DNA from: Peteryoungia wuzhouensis
GTDB lineage: Bacteria > Pseudomonadota > Alphaproteobacteria > Rhizobiales > Rhizobiaceae
Direction of reading: 5' to 3'
Assembly: GCF_003205195.1 (NCBI RefSeq)
Contig: NZ_QJRY01000002.1
Span: 186,001-250,000 of the forward strand
DNA: 64,000 bases
Part shown: positions 36,193 to 44,726 of the stretch, one piece after another
Layout: every line of letters begins with the position of its first letter
Numbering within the stretch: the first letter of the stretch is position 1
Made by a program: the position numbers and the translations under genes
Notes under the pieces: generated by a model
The model's input: only the letters and a program-made list of their open reading frames with translations
What the model was told of the DNA's origin: nothing
Database searches by the model: none

Positions 36193-36660
36193 ATGACGGA
36201 ATTGACTGCCGGGGACAAAGCCCCCGACTTCACCCTGCCCGCCAGTGGTGGCGCCACCGTGTCGCTCCAGCAATTCGCCGGCAAACCGCTGGTCCTCTAT
36301 TTCTATCCGAAAGACGACACCAGCGGCTGCACCGTCGAAGCCGTTGACTTCACGAATCTTTCGCCGGATTTCGCGGCCATTGGCGCAACGGTGGTGGGGG
36401 TCTCGCCCGATTCGGTGAAGAGCCACGACAAGTTCGCCGCCAAACACAATCTCTCCGTCCTGCTCGCCGCCGACGAAAGCCATGCGGCTCTGGAGGCCTA
36501 TGGCGTCTGGAAGGAGAAGAGCATGTACGGCAAGACGTATATGGGCGTTGAACGCACGACCTTTCTGATCGACGGATCGGGCAAGATTGCCGAGGTCTGG
36601 CGCAAGGTGAAGGTGCCCGGCCATGCCGAGGCCGTTCTGAAGGCGACCCAGGCTCTCTGA
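36193..36660 (+). CDS. bcp: Thioredoxin-family peroxiredoxin (Bcp/PrxQ type), single cysteine
   Basis: Cytosolic peroxidase of 155 residues that reduces hydrogen peroxide and organic peroxides. The peroxidatic cysteine is C46 in KDDTSGCTVEAVDF. The residue five positions later, a resolving cysteine in many Bcp proteins, is valine 51, and there is no other cysteine in the protein, so it must work as a 1-Cys enzyme with an external thiol. The start is the ATG at 36193. It overlaps the next gene by one base (TGATG), so both are probably made together. Confidence 0.92.
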   Translation: MTELTAGDKAPDFTLPASGGATVSLQQFAGKPLVLYFYPKDDTSGCTVEAVDFTNLSPDFAAIGATVVGVSPDSVKSHDKFAAKHNLSVLLAADESHAALEAYGVWKEKSMYGKTYMGVERTTFLIDGSGKIAEVWRKVKVPGHAEAVLKATQAL

Positions 36661-37502
36661 TGTCCGATACGCTGACCCCGCCGGCCACCCCTTTCCACTC
36701 GCTGCGCGGGGCAGCGACGCTCGCAATCCTGAGCGCCGACCTCGACGAGAAGACGGCGCTTGCGCAAACCGCAGCGATCCGCTGGCAGGAACGGCGCCTG
36801 TCCTTGCGATCGCCGCTCGACCCTGCCATGCCCGATCGGCCTGGCCGACCGGAAAAGCCGGAACTGGTGCCGCCCAAGGCGGTGGAAAAGCGCTCCCTGC
36901 ACACCCTGCCGGGGCGCATCGCACTCCTCCACGCACTCGCGCATATCGAACTGAATGCCGTCGATCTGGCGCTGGACATCGTCGCGCGGTTTGCCAGCGA
37001 ACCGGTGCCGCACTCGTTCTTCGACGGCTGGATGAAGGTCGCCTATGAAGAGGCCAAACATTTCCGGCTGGTGCGTGACCGCCTGCGGACGCTGGGCGCG
37101 GATTACGGTGACATGCCGGCCCATGATGGATTGTGGCAGGCGGCGCATTCGACCCGCAACGATCTCACCGCCCGCCTGGCGGTGGTGCCGCTCATCCTGG
37201 AGGCACGCGGCCTCGACGTGACCCCCGCCTTACAGGACAAGATGCGTCAGACCGGCGATCTCGAAAGCGCAGAAGTGCTGCGGATCATCTATGAAGACGA
37301 GAAAGGTCATGTCGCCGTCGGTGCCAAGTGGTTCCGCTTCCTCTGCGCCCGCGCAAAGCGCGATCCGGCAGCAACATTCCAGGATCTGGTGCGGGCGAAT
37401 TTTCGTGGCCAGTTGAAGGCGCCGTTCAACGATGTGGCCCGCGCGGAAGCAGGGCTGACGCCATCCTTCTACAGGGTGCTTTCCTCCAAAAACAACTCCT
37501 GA
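36660..37502 (+). CDS. DUF455 ferritin-like protein
   Basis: A 280-residue soluble, mostly helical protein of the DUF455 family, related in fold to ferritin-like di-iron proteins. Possible metal ligands are regularly spaced E/H residues: HALAHIELNAVDLALD, YEEAKHFRLV, LEARGLD and YEDEKGHVAVG. No activity is established that I know of; it is unlikely to be a storage ferritin. It shares a TGATG junction with bcp, suggesting a link to peroxide or iron stress, which is inference from context only. Confidence 0.82.
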   Translation: MSDTLTPPATPFHSLRGAATLAILSADLDEKTALAQTAAIRWQERRLSLRSPLDPAMPDRPGRPEKPELVPPKAVEKRSLHTLPGRIALLHALAHIELNAVDLALDIVARFASEPVPHSFFDGWMKVAYEEAKHFRLVRDRLRTLGADYGDMPAHDGLWQAAHSTRNDLTARLAVVPLILEARGLDVTPALQDKMRQTGDLESAEVLRIIYEDEKGHVAVGAKWFRFLCARAKRDPAATFQDLVRANFRGQLKAPFNDVARAEAGLTPSFYRVLSSKNNS

Positions 37503-37644
37503 AGCAGGCACGCCCCGCCCACCATTGAATGTTTGTTAACCCTAATAATGCGTAATCGTTTCAGCGAGTCCAAATAAGACGACTCGCGGTCATGCAGCCA
37601 TTTGCCCAGAACGGCGCAAGGGTCGCAGGAGAAGGGAAACAGGC

Positions 37645-38943
37645 GTGGCGACGGGATCGAACAACCAGGTTTTCGGGAAACGTAAGCTGCAGCACGTCGT
37701 CATTCTGGCCAGCGGCGACCGCATTCGCCACATGACGATCCGTCCCTGGATGACCCTCCTCGCCGTCTGTTTTCTCGGCACGCTCGCTCTCGGCTACCTC
37801 GGCGCCACCACATATCTCGTCCTGCGCGACAACCTGATCGGCGCCACCATGGCGCGCCAGGCACGCATGCAACACGAATACGAAGACCGGATCGCGGCGC
37901 TCCGTGCCCAGGTTGACCGTGTCACGTCAAGGCAACTGCTCGACCAGCAGGTGGTGGAGGACAAGGTCGAAAAACTGCTGGAACAGCAGATGGCACTGAC
38001 ATCCCGCCACGGTCGCATAGGGGCACTGCTGCAGGGGGCGGGTGAAACGACACTTCCTGGCGACGGGCCGGTACCGGCAGACAAGCCGAAAACAGGGGGA
38101 GACGAAGCATCGCTGATTGGTGCAGATGCGCCGGCATTCGCAGCTTTGCTCGGCAAGGGCGAGCGAAAGGAAACATCGACATCGTCCAGCCTTGCGCTCG
38201 GCTATGTGCCGATGACGCAGGAGAATGTCGCCGATCGCGCCGATCGGCTGTTTTCGCACATGACGCTTTCGCTCAAGGAGATCGAGGCCGAGCAACTGGA
38301 ACGGATCGACCAGCTTGCCAGCGGCGCCTCCGCCACTGCCGACGAAATCGCCGGCATCCTGAAGCGCCAAGGCGTGCCGGTTGAAGAACAGGCGGCGCTG
38401 GAAACGCAGGATGCCGTCGGCGGACCTTATCTCGCCCCGCGATCGGAAAAGGACTTCAACGCCTCGCTGAACCAGCTGGATGCCGCCCTGACACGGCTGG
38501 AATCCGTGCGCGACACAGCGCGCCGCCTGCCCTTTGCCAACCCCGCTCCGGGCCGCGACATCACCAGCCGCTTCGGCAATCGGCCGGATCCCTTCTTCGG
38601 TGGCCTCGCGATGCATGCAGGCATCGATTTTCGTGCCCCGACCGGCACCGAGATCCGGACCACGGGTGCCGGCAAGGTCGTGGCCGCAGGTTTTTCCGGT
38701 GGCTACGGCAACATGGTTGAGGTCGATCATGGCCTCGGCATATCCACCCGCTACGGCCACATGTCGCGCGTTCTGGTCAAGGTCGGCGACGAAGTTGCAA
38801 CCGGTGACGTCGTCGGCCTTTCCGGCTCGACAGGACGCTCCACCGGGCCGCATCTCCACTATGAAATCCGGCGCAACGGCGACGCGGTCGACCCGATGCA
38901 ATTTCTCAATGCCGGCATGAAACTGACGCCTCTGATCAATTGA
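37645..38943 (+). CDS. M23 (LytM) family envelope metallopeptidase
   Basis: A 432-residue protein with an N-terminal membrane anchor (about residues 36-58), a long coiled-coil stalk with Glu/Gln-rich stretches (about 65-120 and 190-270), and a C-terminal LytM domain. The zinc site is complete: HAGIDFRAPTG, then YGHMSRV and HLHYEIRRNG. It should cut peptidoglycan cross-bridges or, as an EnvC-like factor, activate amidases in the periplasm. The start is GTG at 37645 behind AGGAGAAGGG. The 142-bp gap before it probably contains the promoter (a TTAACC-rich stretch at 37535-37555). Confidence 0.9.
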   Translation: MATGSNNQVFGKRKLQHVVILASGDRIRHMTIRPWMTLLAVCFLGTLALGYLGATTYLVLRDNLIGATMARQARMQHEYEDRIAALRAQVDRVTSRQLLDQQVVEDKVEKLLEQQMALTSRHGRIGALLQGAGETTLPGDGPVPADKPKTGGDEASLIGADAPAFAALLGKGERKETSTSSSLALGYVPMTQENVADRADRLFSHMTLSLKEIEAEQLERIDQLASGASATADEIAGILKRQGVPVEEQAALETQDAVGGPYLAPRSEKDFNASLNQLDAALTRLESVRDTARRLPFANPAPGRDITSRFGNRPDPFFGGLAMHAGIDFRAPTGTEIRTTGAGKVVAAGFSGGYGNMVEVDHGLGISTRYGHMSRVLVKVGDEVATGDVVGLSGSTGRSTGPHLHYEIRRNGDAVDPMQFLNAGMKLTPLIN

Positions 38944-38990
38944 CCCGAACGCCTTTTGCGTTCAGCTTCATCGGGCAAAGGAGAATCCCG

Positions 38991-39614
38991 ATGGATGCCG
39001 CTTCGCTTTTGGCCTTCGCGCTCGCCTTCTTCGTCTTCGCCGCGAGCCCCGGCCCTGATAACATGACCATCGTCGCCCGCACGCTCTCCCACGGTCCTGC
39101 CTTTGGATTTGCGTATGGCGCCGGGACGCTGGCCGGCATCCTCATCTATCTTGCACTGGCAGCCTTCGGCCTTTCCCTGATCGCCCAGGAGATGGGGCTG
39201 TTCATGGTGATCCTGCGCTATGCGGGTGCCGCCTACCTGATCTATGTCGCCTATCGTCTCTGGACCGTGACGCCGGTGATCCCGGAAACGACGCGTGAAG
39301 TCGACCGCCGGGGCCTGTCGACCACCTTCCTGACGGCCATCGCGCTCAACCTCGGCAATCCGAAGATGCCCTTGTTTTATCTGGCTCTCCTGCCGGGTTT
39401 CGTCGGCGCCACCTTCGGCGCGCACGACTATCTGGCACTGGCTTCGGTCATCGTTCTGGTCGAGATCGTGGTGGTCGGCGGCCATGTCTGGATTGCCGGG
39501 CGCGCCCGCTCCCTGATGCGCATTCCGGCCGTGGTCCGCCGGGTCAACCGCCTCGCCGGCACCGCGATCGGGCTCGCCGGTATCCAGATCCTTTGGACGA
39601 CGCGAACGAATTAA
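38991..39614 (+). CDS. LysE/RhtB-family amino acid exporter
   Basis: Inner-membrane exporter of 207 residues with about six helices and the family start FVFAASPGPDNMTIVARTLSHGP. Family members export amino acids or homoserine lactones; the substrate cannot be told from sequence. The ATG at 38991 has AAAGGAG upstream and gives the normal length; the longer frame overlaps the peptidase stop. It follows the M23 gene by 47 bp and may be cotranscribed. Confidence 0.9.
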   Translation: MDAASLLAFALAFFVFAASPGPDNMTIVARTLSHGPAFGFAYGAGTLAGILIYLALAAFGLSLIAQEMGLFMVILRYAGAAYLIYVAYRLWTVTPVIPETTREVDRRGLSTTFLTAIALNLGNPKMPLFYLALLPGFVGATFGAHDYLALASVIVLVEIVVVGGHVWIAGRARSLMRIPAVVRRVNRLAGTAIGLAGIQILWTTRTN

Positions 39615-39657
39615 ACATGCGCTTTAAGCCTTTGTAGGGTTAAATCCGCCTGTTTCC

Positions 39658-39686
39658 TTGACTTTCGGGCCGTTTCCCACTATTCG
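39658..39686 (+). promoter_or_regulatory. Candidate housekeeping promoter of the helicase gene
   Basis: TTGACT (39658-39663) and TATTCG (39681-39686) are spaced by 17 bp, 34 bp upstream of the helicase ATG. The -35 is close to consensus and the -10 is weak. Assigned by eye only. Confidence 0.35.
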
Positions 39687-39720
39687 CCGCAACCATTCGA
39701 GCCCGCATCAAGGGCGACTC

Positions 39721-41295
39721 ATGGATGTTCGCGAGAACAGGAACGGAAACTACTTCCCTTTGACAACTTTTGCTGACCTTGGCCTGAGCCAGAAAGTCCT
39801 TTCAGCCGTCACCGACGCCGGCTACACGATTCCGACCCCGATTCAGGCTGGCGCCATCCCGCCGGCCCTGCAGCGGCGGGATATCTGCGGCATCGCACAG
39901 ACGGGCACCGGCAAGACTGCATCCTTCGTTCTTCCCATGCTGACCTTGCTCGAGAATGGCCGCGCCCGCGCCCGCATGCCGCGCACGCTGATCCTTGAGC
40001 CGACGCGCGAATTGGCAGCCCAGGTCGCTGAAAACTTCGAAAAATACGGCAAGAACCACAAGCTCAACGTGGCGCTCCTGATTGGTGGCGTCTCCTTCGA
40101 GGAGCAGAACCGAAAGCTGGAGCGTGGCGCGGACGTGCTGATCTGCACCCCCGGCCGCCTGCTCGATCATTGCGAGCGCGGCAAGCTCTTGATGACCGGC
40201 GTCGAAATCCTCGTCATCGACGAAGCCGACCGCATGCTCGACATGGGCTTCATCCCGGATATCGAACGCATCGCCAAGATGATCCCGTTCACCCGCCAGA
40301 CCTTGTTCTTCTCGGCCACCATGCCGCCGGAAATCCAGAAACTGGCCGACCGCTTCCTGCAGAACCCGGAACGCATCGAAGTGGCCAAGCCGTCTTCGAC
40401 CGCGCTCACCGTGACGCAGCGTCTCGTCGCCTGCCACAACAAGGACTACGAGAAGCGCGCCAAGCTGCGCGAACTGATCGGCACCCAGAGCGAACTGAAA
40501 AACGGCATCATCTTCTGCAACCGCAAGAAAGATGTCGCCGACCTGTTCCGTTCGCTGGAACGCCACGGCTTCTCCGTCGGCGCCCTGCATGGCGACATGG
40601 ACCAGCGCTCGCGCACCAACATGCTGGCCGGCTTCAAGGACAACCAGATCACGCTTCTGGTCGCCTCCGACGTCGCCGCCCGCGGTCTCGACATCCCCGA
40701 CGTCAGCCACGTCTTCAATTTCGACGTTCCGATCCATGCGGAGGATTATGTCCACCGCATCGGCCGCACCGGTCGCGCCGGTCGTTCGGGCGCCGCCTTC
40801 ACCCTGGTGACGCGCAGCGACACCAAATTCCTCGACGCCATCGAAAAGCTGATCGGTCAGAAGATCGAATGGCACGACGGCGACATCTCCGCGCTTCCGG
40901 CCCCGGCCGAGAGCCATGACGAAAGCCGTGGAAAACGTGGCCGCGACAAGGGTCGTGAGCGGCGCGGTGGTCACAAATCGGATACGCGCAGCGAGTATAC
41001 CAAACCGGTAGAGGAAGAAGTGGTGGAAGCAGCAGTGAAGGTTGAAGCGGTCAAGGTGGCAGAACCGATGAAGGCCGAGCCGGTGGCAAACGACCGTCGC
41101 GGAGACGATCGTCGCGGCGACAAGCGCCATAGCAACAATCCGCGCAACAATCGCAGCAGCCAGGCACCCGCGAACGACGACAACCGCGATCGCCGCCGTA
41201 ACCGCTATCACGACCACGACGACGGCCCGACGCCCGTCGGCTTCGGTGATGACATCCCCGCCTTCATGCTGATCGTGGCTGCAGCCAAGGCCTGA
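39721..41295 (+). CDS. rhlE: DEAD-box RNA helicase (RhlE type)
   Basis: ATP-dependent RNA helicase of 524 residues. Motifs in order: Q motif (TFADLGLSQKVLSAV ... TPIQ), Walker A AQTGTGKT, PTRELA, TPGRLLD, DEAD box VIDEADRMLDMGF, SAT, ARGLDIP and HRIGRTGRAG. The C-terminal tail (about 420-510) is low-complexity and basic, with RRGDDRRGDKR and RDRRRNR, probably an RNA-binding extension. Family members help ribosome assembly and RNA decay, often in the cold. The frame is open further back, but the ATG at 39721 begins the conserved start. Confidence 0.93.
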   Translation: MDVRENRNGNYFPLTTFADLGLSQKVLSAVTDAGYTIPTPIQAGAIPPALQRRDICGIAQTGTGKTASFVLPMLTLLENGRARARMPRTLILEPTRELAAQVAENFEKYGKNHKLNVALLIGGVSFEEQNRKLERGADVLICTPGRLLDHCERGKLLMTGVEILVIDEADRMLDMGFIPDIERIAKMIPFTRQTLFFSATMPPEIQKLADRFLQNPERIEVAKPSSTALTVTQRLVACHNKDYEKRAKLRELIGTQSELKNGIIFCNRKKDVADLFRSLERHGFSVGALHGDMDQRSRTNMLAGFKDNQITLLVASDVAARGLDIPDVSHVFNFDVPIHAEDYVHRIGRTGRAGRSGAAFTLVTRSDTKFLDAIEKLIGQKIEWHDGDISALPAPAESHDESRGKRGRDKGRERRGGHKSDTRSEYTKPVEEEVVEAAVKVEAVKVAEPMKAEPVANDRRGDDRRGDKRHSNNPRNNRSSQAPANDDNRDRRRNRYHDHDDGPTPVGFGDDIPAFMLIVAAAKA

Positions 41296-41301
41296 TTGGT
41301 C

Positions 41302-41709
41302 ATGGGTCTGCCCGGCATTGATTTTCCCGGCCTCGGTGTCGGTCTTGCCATCCTTCGGGATGGCAAGTTGCTTTTGTGCAGGCGCATGAAGGCGCCGGAA
41401 GCCGGCCACTGGAACATCGTCGGTGGCAAGGTCGACCATATGGAACCGGCGGCAGAGGCGGCCCGCCGTGAGGCTGAGGAAGAGACAGGCCTGACGATTG
41501 GCCCGATCACCTATCTCGGCGTGACCGAGCAGATTATCGCGGCCGATGGCCAGCACTGGGTGTCGCTGCTCTACAAGGCGACCGAAACTCAGGGCGAACC
41601 GCAACTGACCGAGCCCGACAAGCTGTCGGAGATCGGCTGGTTCGAGCTGGATGATCTGCCCCAGCCCCTGTCGGTCTTCACCCGCGCCGTTCTTGCCTAC
41701 TTGCGCTGA
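41302..41709 (+). CDS. Nudix hydrolase
   Basis: A 135-residue pyrophosphohydrolase with a complete Nudix box: G-KVDHM-E-PAAEAAR-REAEEETG, GX5EX7REX2EEXG. It probably cleaves a nucleoside diphosphate linked to another group; the start GVGLAILRDGKLLLCRR resembles MutT/NudC-like sanitising enzymes, but the substrate is open. It begins 6 bp after the helicase stop and its 3' end overlaps the convergent TfoX-like gene by 13 bp. Confidence 0.9.
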   Translation: MGLPGIDFPGLGVGLAILRDGKLLLCRRMKAPEAGHWNIVGGKVDHMEPAAEAARREAEEETGLTIGPITYLGVTEQIIAADGQHWVSLLYKATETQGEPQLTEPDKLSEIGWFELDDLPQPLSVFTRAVLAYLR

Positions 41710-42032
41710 TCGGCACTCGTGATCCGGACGGCCGCTTCGAAGGCGAGCCGCGCCCATTTCGCCATCAGCTCCGGATCGTCATAGGCCTCGTCCGGCACGG
41801 TCCAATAGGGCATGGCGACGGGCTTGCCACCCTTGCCCTCATAGACCCACCGCTTGGCCCCGGCCGCCTCCAGGAGAGGTCCGCTCTCGGCGTCCCCCTT
41901 CAGCATGATCTCGTCATAGAGTTCGAGCGCGAAGATGATGCCGTGGTGGTAAATTCCCTTTCCGCCGAACATGCGGCGGATGCTGACCGGGCCTACGGCC
42001 TCGAACATCTCTTCAATCGCGGCATTGTCCAT
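41697..42032 (-). CDS. TfoX N-terminal-domain protein
   Basis: A 111-residue small protein with the TfoX/Sxy N-terminal fold: VSIRRMFGGKGIYHHGIIFALELYDEIMLKG and later GKPVAMPYWTVPDEAYDD. The domain occurs in the competence regulator TfoX, but short stand-alone versions in alphaproteobacteria have no proven role. It starts 2 nt after the molybdopterin gene stop, so it is the tail gene of the minus-strand operon that begins at 47454. Confidence 0.85.
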   Translation of the reverse strand: MDNAAIEEMFEAVGPVSIRRMFGGKGIYHHGIIFALELYDEIMLKGDAESGPLLEAAGAKRWVYEGKGGKPVAMPYWTVPDEAYDDPELMAKWARLAFEAAVRITSADQRK

Positions 42033-42034
42033 CG

Positions 42035-43693
42035 TCAGTCCCTCAAGGTGCCACCCGCTGCAACGACGGCTTCCGGCGTATCGACGTCGAGCCGAGCGGC
42101 AGCGCCGATCTCGACATCGATGACCGGAAGACCGGAACTCTCGATCACTGCCCGCGCGCCGATGTCCCCCTCGAGCGCCTTCAACGCCTCGAAGGTATGG
42201 GCCGGCAAGATCACGGGATTGCCGCGCTGGCCATCGGCCACAGCACGGATGATCGCCGGGGTTTCCATCCTGCGCAAGATTTTTGCCATCAGCTGGATAT
42301 CACCGGTCGTAACACCGGGCATATCGGCGAGCAGCACCATGATCGCGGGCAAGCCGACCGCCTCAGCGGCGGTCAGGCCGGCACGCAGGGAACTTGCCAT
42401 GCCGGTCGCATAGGCCGGGTTTTCAATGGGTTCGACATCAAGCCCTGACAAGGCCTTCGTAATATCGGCGGAGCGGTGACCAGTGACCACGAAGACGGGG
42501 CCGCAATCCGCCTCGACCGCCTGCCGAACCACGCGGCGCACCAGGGCCTCGCCTTCGAACTCGGCCAGAAGCTTGTGTGGCCCGCCCTCGCCCATGCGGC
42601 TGGCCCGGCCGGCGGCCAGCACGACGATGCCGAGATCGGGCGCGTGACCCGCCGGACCGGCTCCGGTATTCGCGGCGAGACGCGGCAGAGGCCGGCTTGG
42701 AATTTCCATCAACAGACCTCCCACGCCCCACCCGGCCATCTCGTCTGCCGACGGGGGAACGCCGGCCAGGATGCGGTTCAGGACCCAGTCGAAGCCATTG
42801 TCCTTCGGCGAGCGCGCACACCCCGGCGCTCCGATCACGGGCACGTCGCCGATATGGCCGAGCACCAGCAGATTGCCGGGATCGACGGGCAGGCCGACCC
42901 GCTCGACGGTTCCGCCGGCAAGCATGATCGCCTTGGGGATGACATCCTCGGCATCGCAGACGGCAGAGGCACCAAAGACCACGAGAAGTGATGGAAAAGC
43001 GCCAGGATCGGCCGCGGCACCAACAAGGCTTGCCCTCAACGCATCGGCCACCGCCTCAGCCTCATGGCGGACCCGCCGCTCGCCTGCGAGCTTGCTCCCC
43101 GAGCGGTCAAGACGCGCCTCAAGCACCCTGGCCGTCTTGTCCATGACGGAGCGCTTGAGGGAGGGCAATTCGGTCGCGACCAGATGCACGGCATATGGCC
43201 GGTAGGAGCGAACACAAAAGGCGTCGCCCGCTTCAAGCACAGAGATCGCCGCATTGAGGCTGGTGGCAGACACAGCCAGCGGAATGATCTTGATCGTTGC
43301 CACGAGATCGCCGCTGCGCACGTCACTGCGATCCGCCAGACATGCAAGCGTGATCGCGGGATCAACCCGATTGAAGCGGTCCACCACCGCCTTGTCGGCA
43401 ACGAAAAGGCCGTTGGCGGACGCGTAGAAGTTGACGCGGCCTGTGGCGGCCGGGCCCCGGTCGAGACGTGAACTGCGAATGGACGATGCAAGCAACTCCG
43501 CCGCCTCGTCTTCCGTCCGGTCTCCCTCGTGAAGCTTGCGCACGATCACCTGTTCGACACCCTCGGCGCGCAGCCGGGAGATATCCGCTGCCGTCAGCCG
43601 GCTCCCTTTGGGCAATCGACCGGTGTTGAGCGGCAACGAATGGGCGAGGATGGCGCCTTCCGCCTCGTCGAGCGGCAGCGGACCGAAACTCAT
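42035..43693 (-). CDS. Fusion of molybdopterin-binding (MoeA-like) domain with MobA/MocA-type nucleotidyltransferase
   Basis: A 552-residue two-domain protein. Residues 1-340 resemble a MoeA/MogA-type molybdopterin-binding region (VVFGASAVCDAEDVIPKAI and PVIGAPGCARSPKDN), and residues about 355-552 form a nucleotidyltransferase (VVLAAGRASRMGEGGPHKLL and LLADMPGV), as in MocA, which adds CMP to molybdopterin for xanthine dehydrogenase-type enzymes. The protein probably tailors the molybdenum cofactor. It overlaps the XdhC-like gene upstream by 4 bp (43690-43693). I infer cytidylation, not guanylation, from the XdhC/CoxE context. Confidence 0.85.
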   Translation of the reverse strand: MSFGPLPLDEAEGAILAHSLPLNTGRLPKGSRLTAADISRLRAEGVEQVIVRKLHEGDRTEDEAAELLASSIRSSRLDRGPAATGRVNFYASANGLFVADKAVVDRFNRVDPAITLACLADRSDVRSGDLVATIKIIPLAVSATSLNAAISVLEAGDAFCVRSYRPYAVHLVATELPSLKRSVMDKTARVLEARLDRSGSKLAGERRVRHEAEAVADALRASLVGAAADPGAFPSLLVVFGASAVCDAEDVIPKAIMLAGGTVERVGLPVDPGNLLVLGHIGDVPVIGAPGCARSPKDNGFDWVLNRILAGVPPSADEMAGWGVGGLLMEIPSRPLPRLAANTGAGPAGHAPDLGIVVLAAGRASRMGEGGPHKLLAEFEGEALVRRVVRQAVEADCGPVFVVTGHRSADITKALSGLDVEPIENPAYATGMASSLRAGLTAAEAVGLPAIMVLLADMPGVTTGDIQLMAKILRRMETPAIIRAVADGQRGNPVILPAHTFEALKALEGDIGARAVIESSGLPVIDVEIGAAARLDVDTPEAVVAAGGTLRD

Positions 43694-44397
43694 GCTAGAG
43701 GCTCCGCGTGCGCAAAAAGCGGCCGGCGGCGCAGCGCCTGAATGATGTCCGCAAGCGTTGCGACCGCAATTTCCGCCGGCGTGGCGGCCCCGATATCGAG
43801 GCCGATGGGAGCCGAAATGCGACCGGTCTCTTCTGTGCCAAACCCTTCAGCCGCCAGACGTTCGAGGCGCTTGGCATGGGTTTTCCGGCTGCCGAGCGCG
43901 CCAATATAGAAACACCCGGCCTTGAGCGCCGCGATGATGCCGGGATCGTCGATCTTGGGATCATGGGTCACCGCGACCAGCGCCGTGAAACGGTCGAGCG
44001 GTTGCCGGGCCAAGGCATCCTGCGGCCATTCGGGAACGAGATCGATGCCCTCAAAACGCTCGGGCGTGGCAAAGGCCGTGCGCGGATCGACGATGCGAAC
44101 GGCGAAGCCGGCCAAGGTGGCCATGGATGCCAGCGCCTGGCTGATATGCACGGCACCGATCACAACGATCCGGGCGGGCGGCAGGTGCACATTGAGAAAC
44201 CAGGACTGGTCATCGACCGTGACGAGACCCGATTTTCCGGACCGCAGGCGCTGCCCGATCTCATCGGAAAGTGGCCCATCGACGGAATCGCCTTCGACAA
44301 CGAGCCGGCTCGGACCACCCGCAAGATCTGTGACGACCACTGCTGCCCGGCGGGCGCGCCGCGCGGCGTTAAGCGCCTGGAGAAGCGAGACCTCCAT
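43690..44397 (-). CDS. XdhC-family protein, Rossmann part (Mo-hydroxylase maturation)
   Basis: A 235-residue protein of the XdhC/CoxF family that binds the molybdenum cofactor and delivers its sulfurated form to hydroxylases such as xanthine or CO dehydrogenases. Its NAD-like fold starts at ARIVVIGAVHISQALASMATLAGF, and GCFYIGALGSRKTHAKRLERL is the conserved XdhC stretch. The usual N-terminal XdhC segment is encoded by the next gene upstream, joined by a TGATG junction, so XdhC is split over two genes here. It overlaps the MoeA/MocA-like gene by 4 bp. Confidence 0.88.
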   Translation of the reverse strand: MEVSLLQALNAARRARRAAVVVTDLAGGPSRLVVEGDSVDGPLSDEIGQRLRSGKSGLVTVDDQSWFLNVHLPPARIVVIGAVHISQALASMATLAGFAVRIVDPRTAFATPERFEGIDLVPEWPQDALARQPLDRFTALVAVTHDPKIDDPGIIAALKAGCFYIGALGSRKTHAKRLERLAAEGFGTEETGRISAPIGLDIGAATPAEIAVATLADIIQALRRRPLFAHAEPLA

Positions 44398-44726
44398 CAG
44401 CCCAGCCTTTCGACATAGACGCGAATACGGCCGCCACAGGAGAGGCCAACACGCCAGGCCGTCTCGTCGGCAACGCCGAATTCCAGCATGCGTGGGCTGC
44501 CGTTTTCCAGCACTTCAAGTGCCTCCGTAATGACCGAACCCTCTACACAGCCACCCGACACCGAGCCTTCGAAATTCCCCTCTGCGTCGATCACCAGATG
44601 ACTGCCGACCGGACGCGGGGCCGAGCCCCAGGTCTCGACGACAGTGGCGATGGCGACCGCCCGCCCCTCGGCCTGCCAGTCCTCCGCAATTACCAGCGGA
44701 TCACGCGTGAGCATATCCTGGGTCAT
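44397..44726 (-). CDS. XdhC/CoxI N-terminal-domain protein
   Basis: A 109-residue protein matching only the N-terminal XdhC/CoxI domain: AIATVVETWGSAPRPVGSHLVID, then GSVSGGCVEGSVITEALEVL and GLSCGGRIRVYVERL, with the conserved cysteines. These cysteines are implicated in holding sulfurated cofactor. The ATG at 44726 overlaps the CoxE-like stop in an ATGA; the longer upstream frame lies in that gene. It works presumably with the Rossmann-part protein encoded directly downstream. Confidence 0.88.
   Translation of the reverse strand: MTQDMLTRDPLVIAEDWQAEGRAVAIATVVETWGSAPRPVGSHLVIDAEGNFEGSVSGGCVEGSVITEALEVLENGSPRMLEFGVADETAWRVGLSCGGRIRVYVERLG

Noticed and set aside
39802..41757. 651-residue open frame on the minus strand
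   Set aside because: Antisense to the DEAD-box helicase and Nudix genes, with no recognisable domain.
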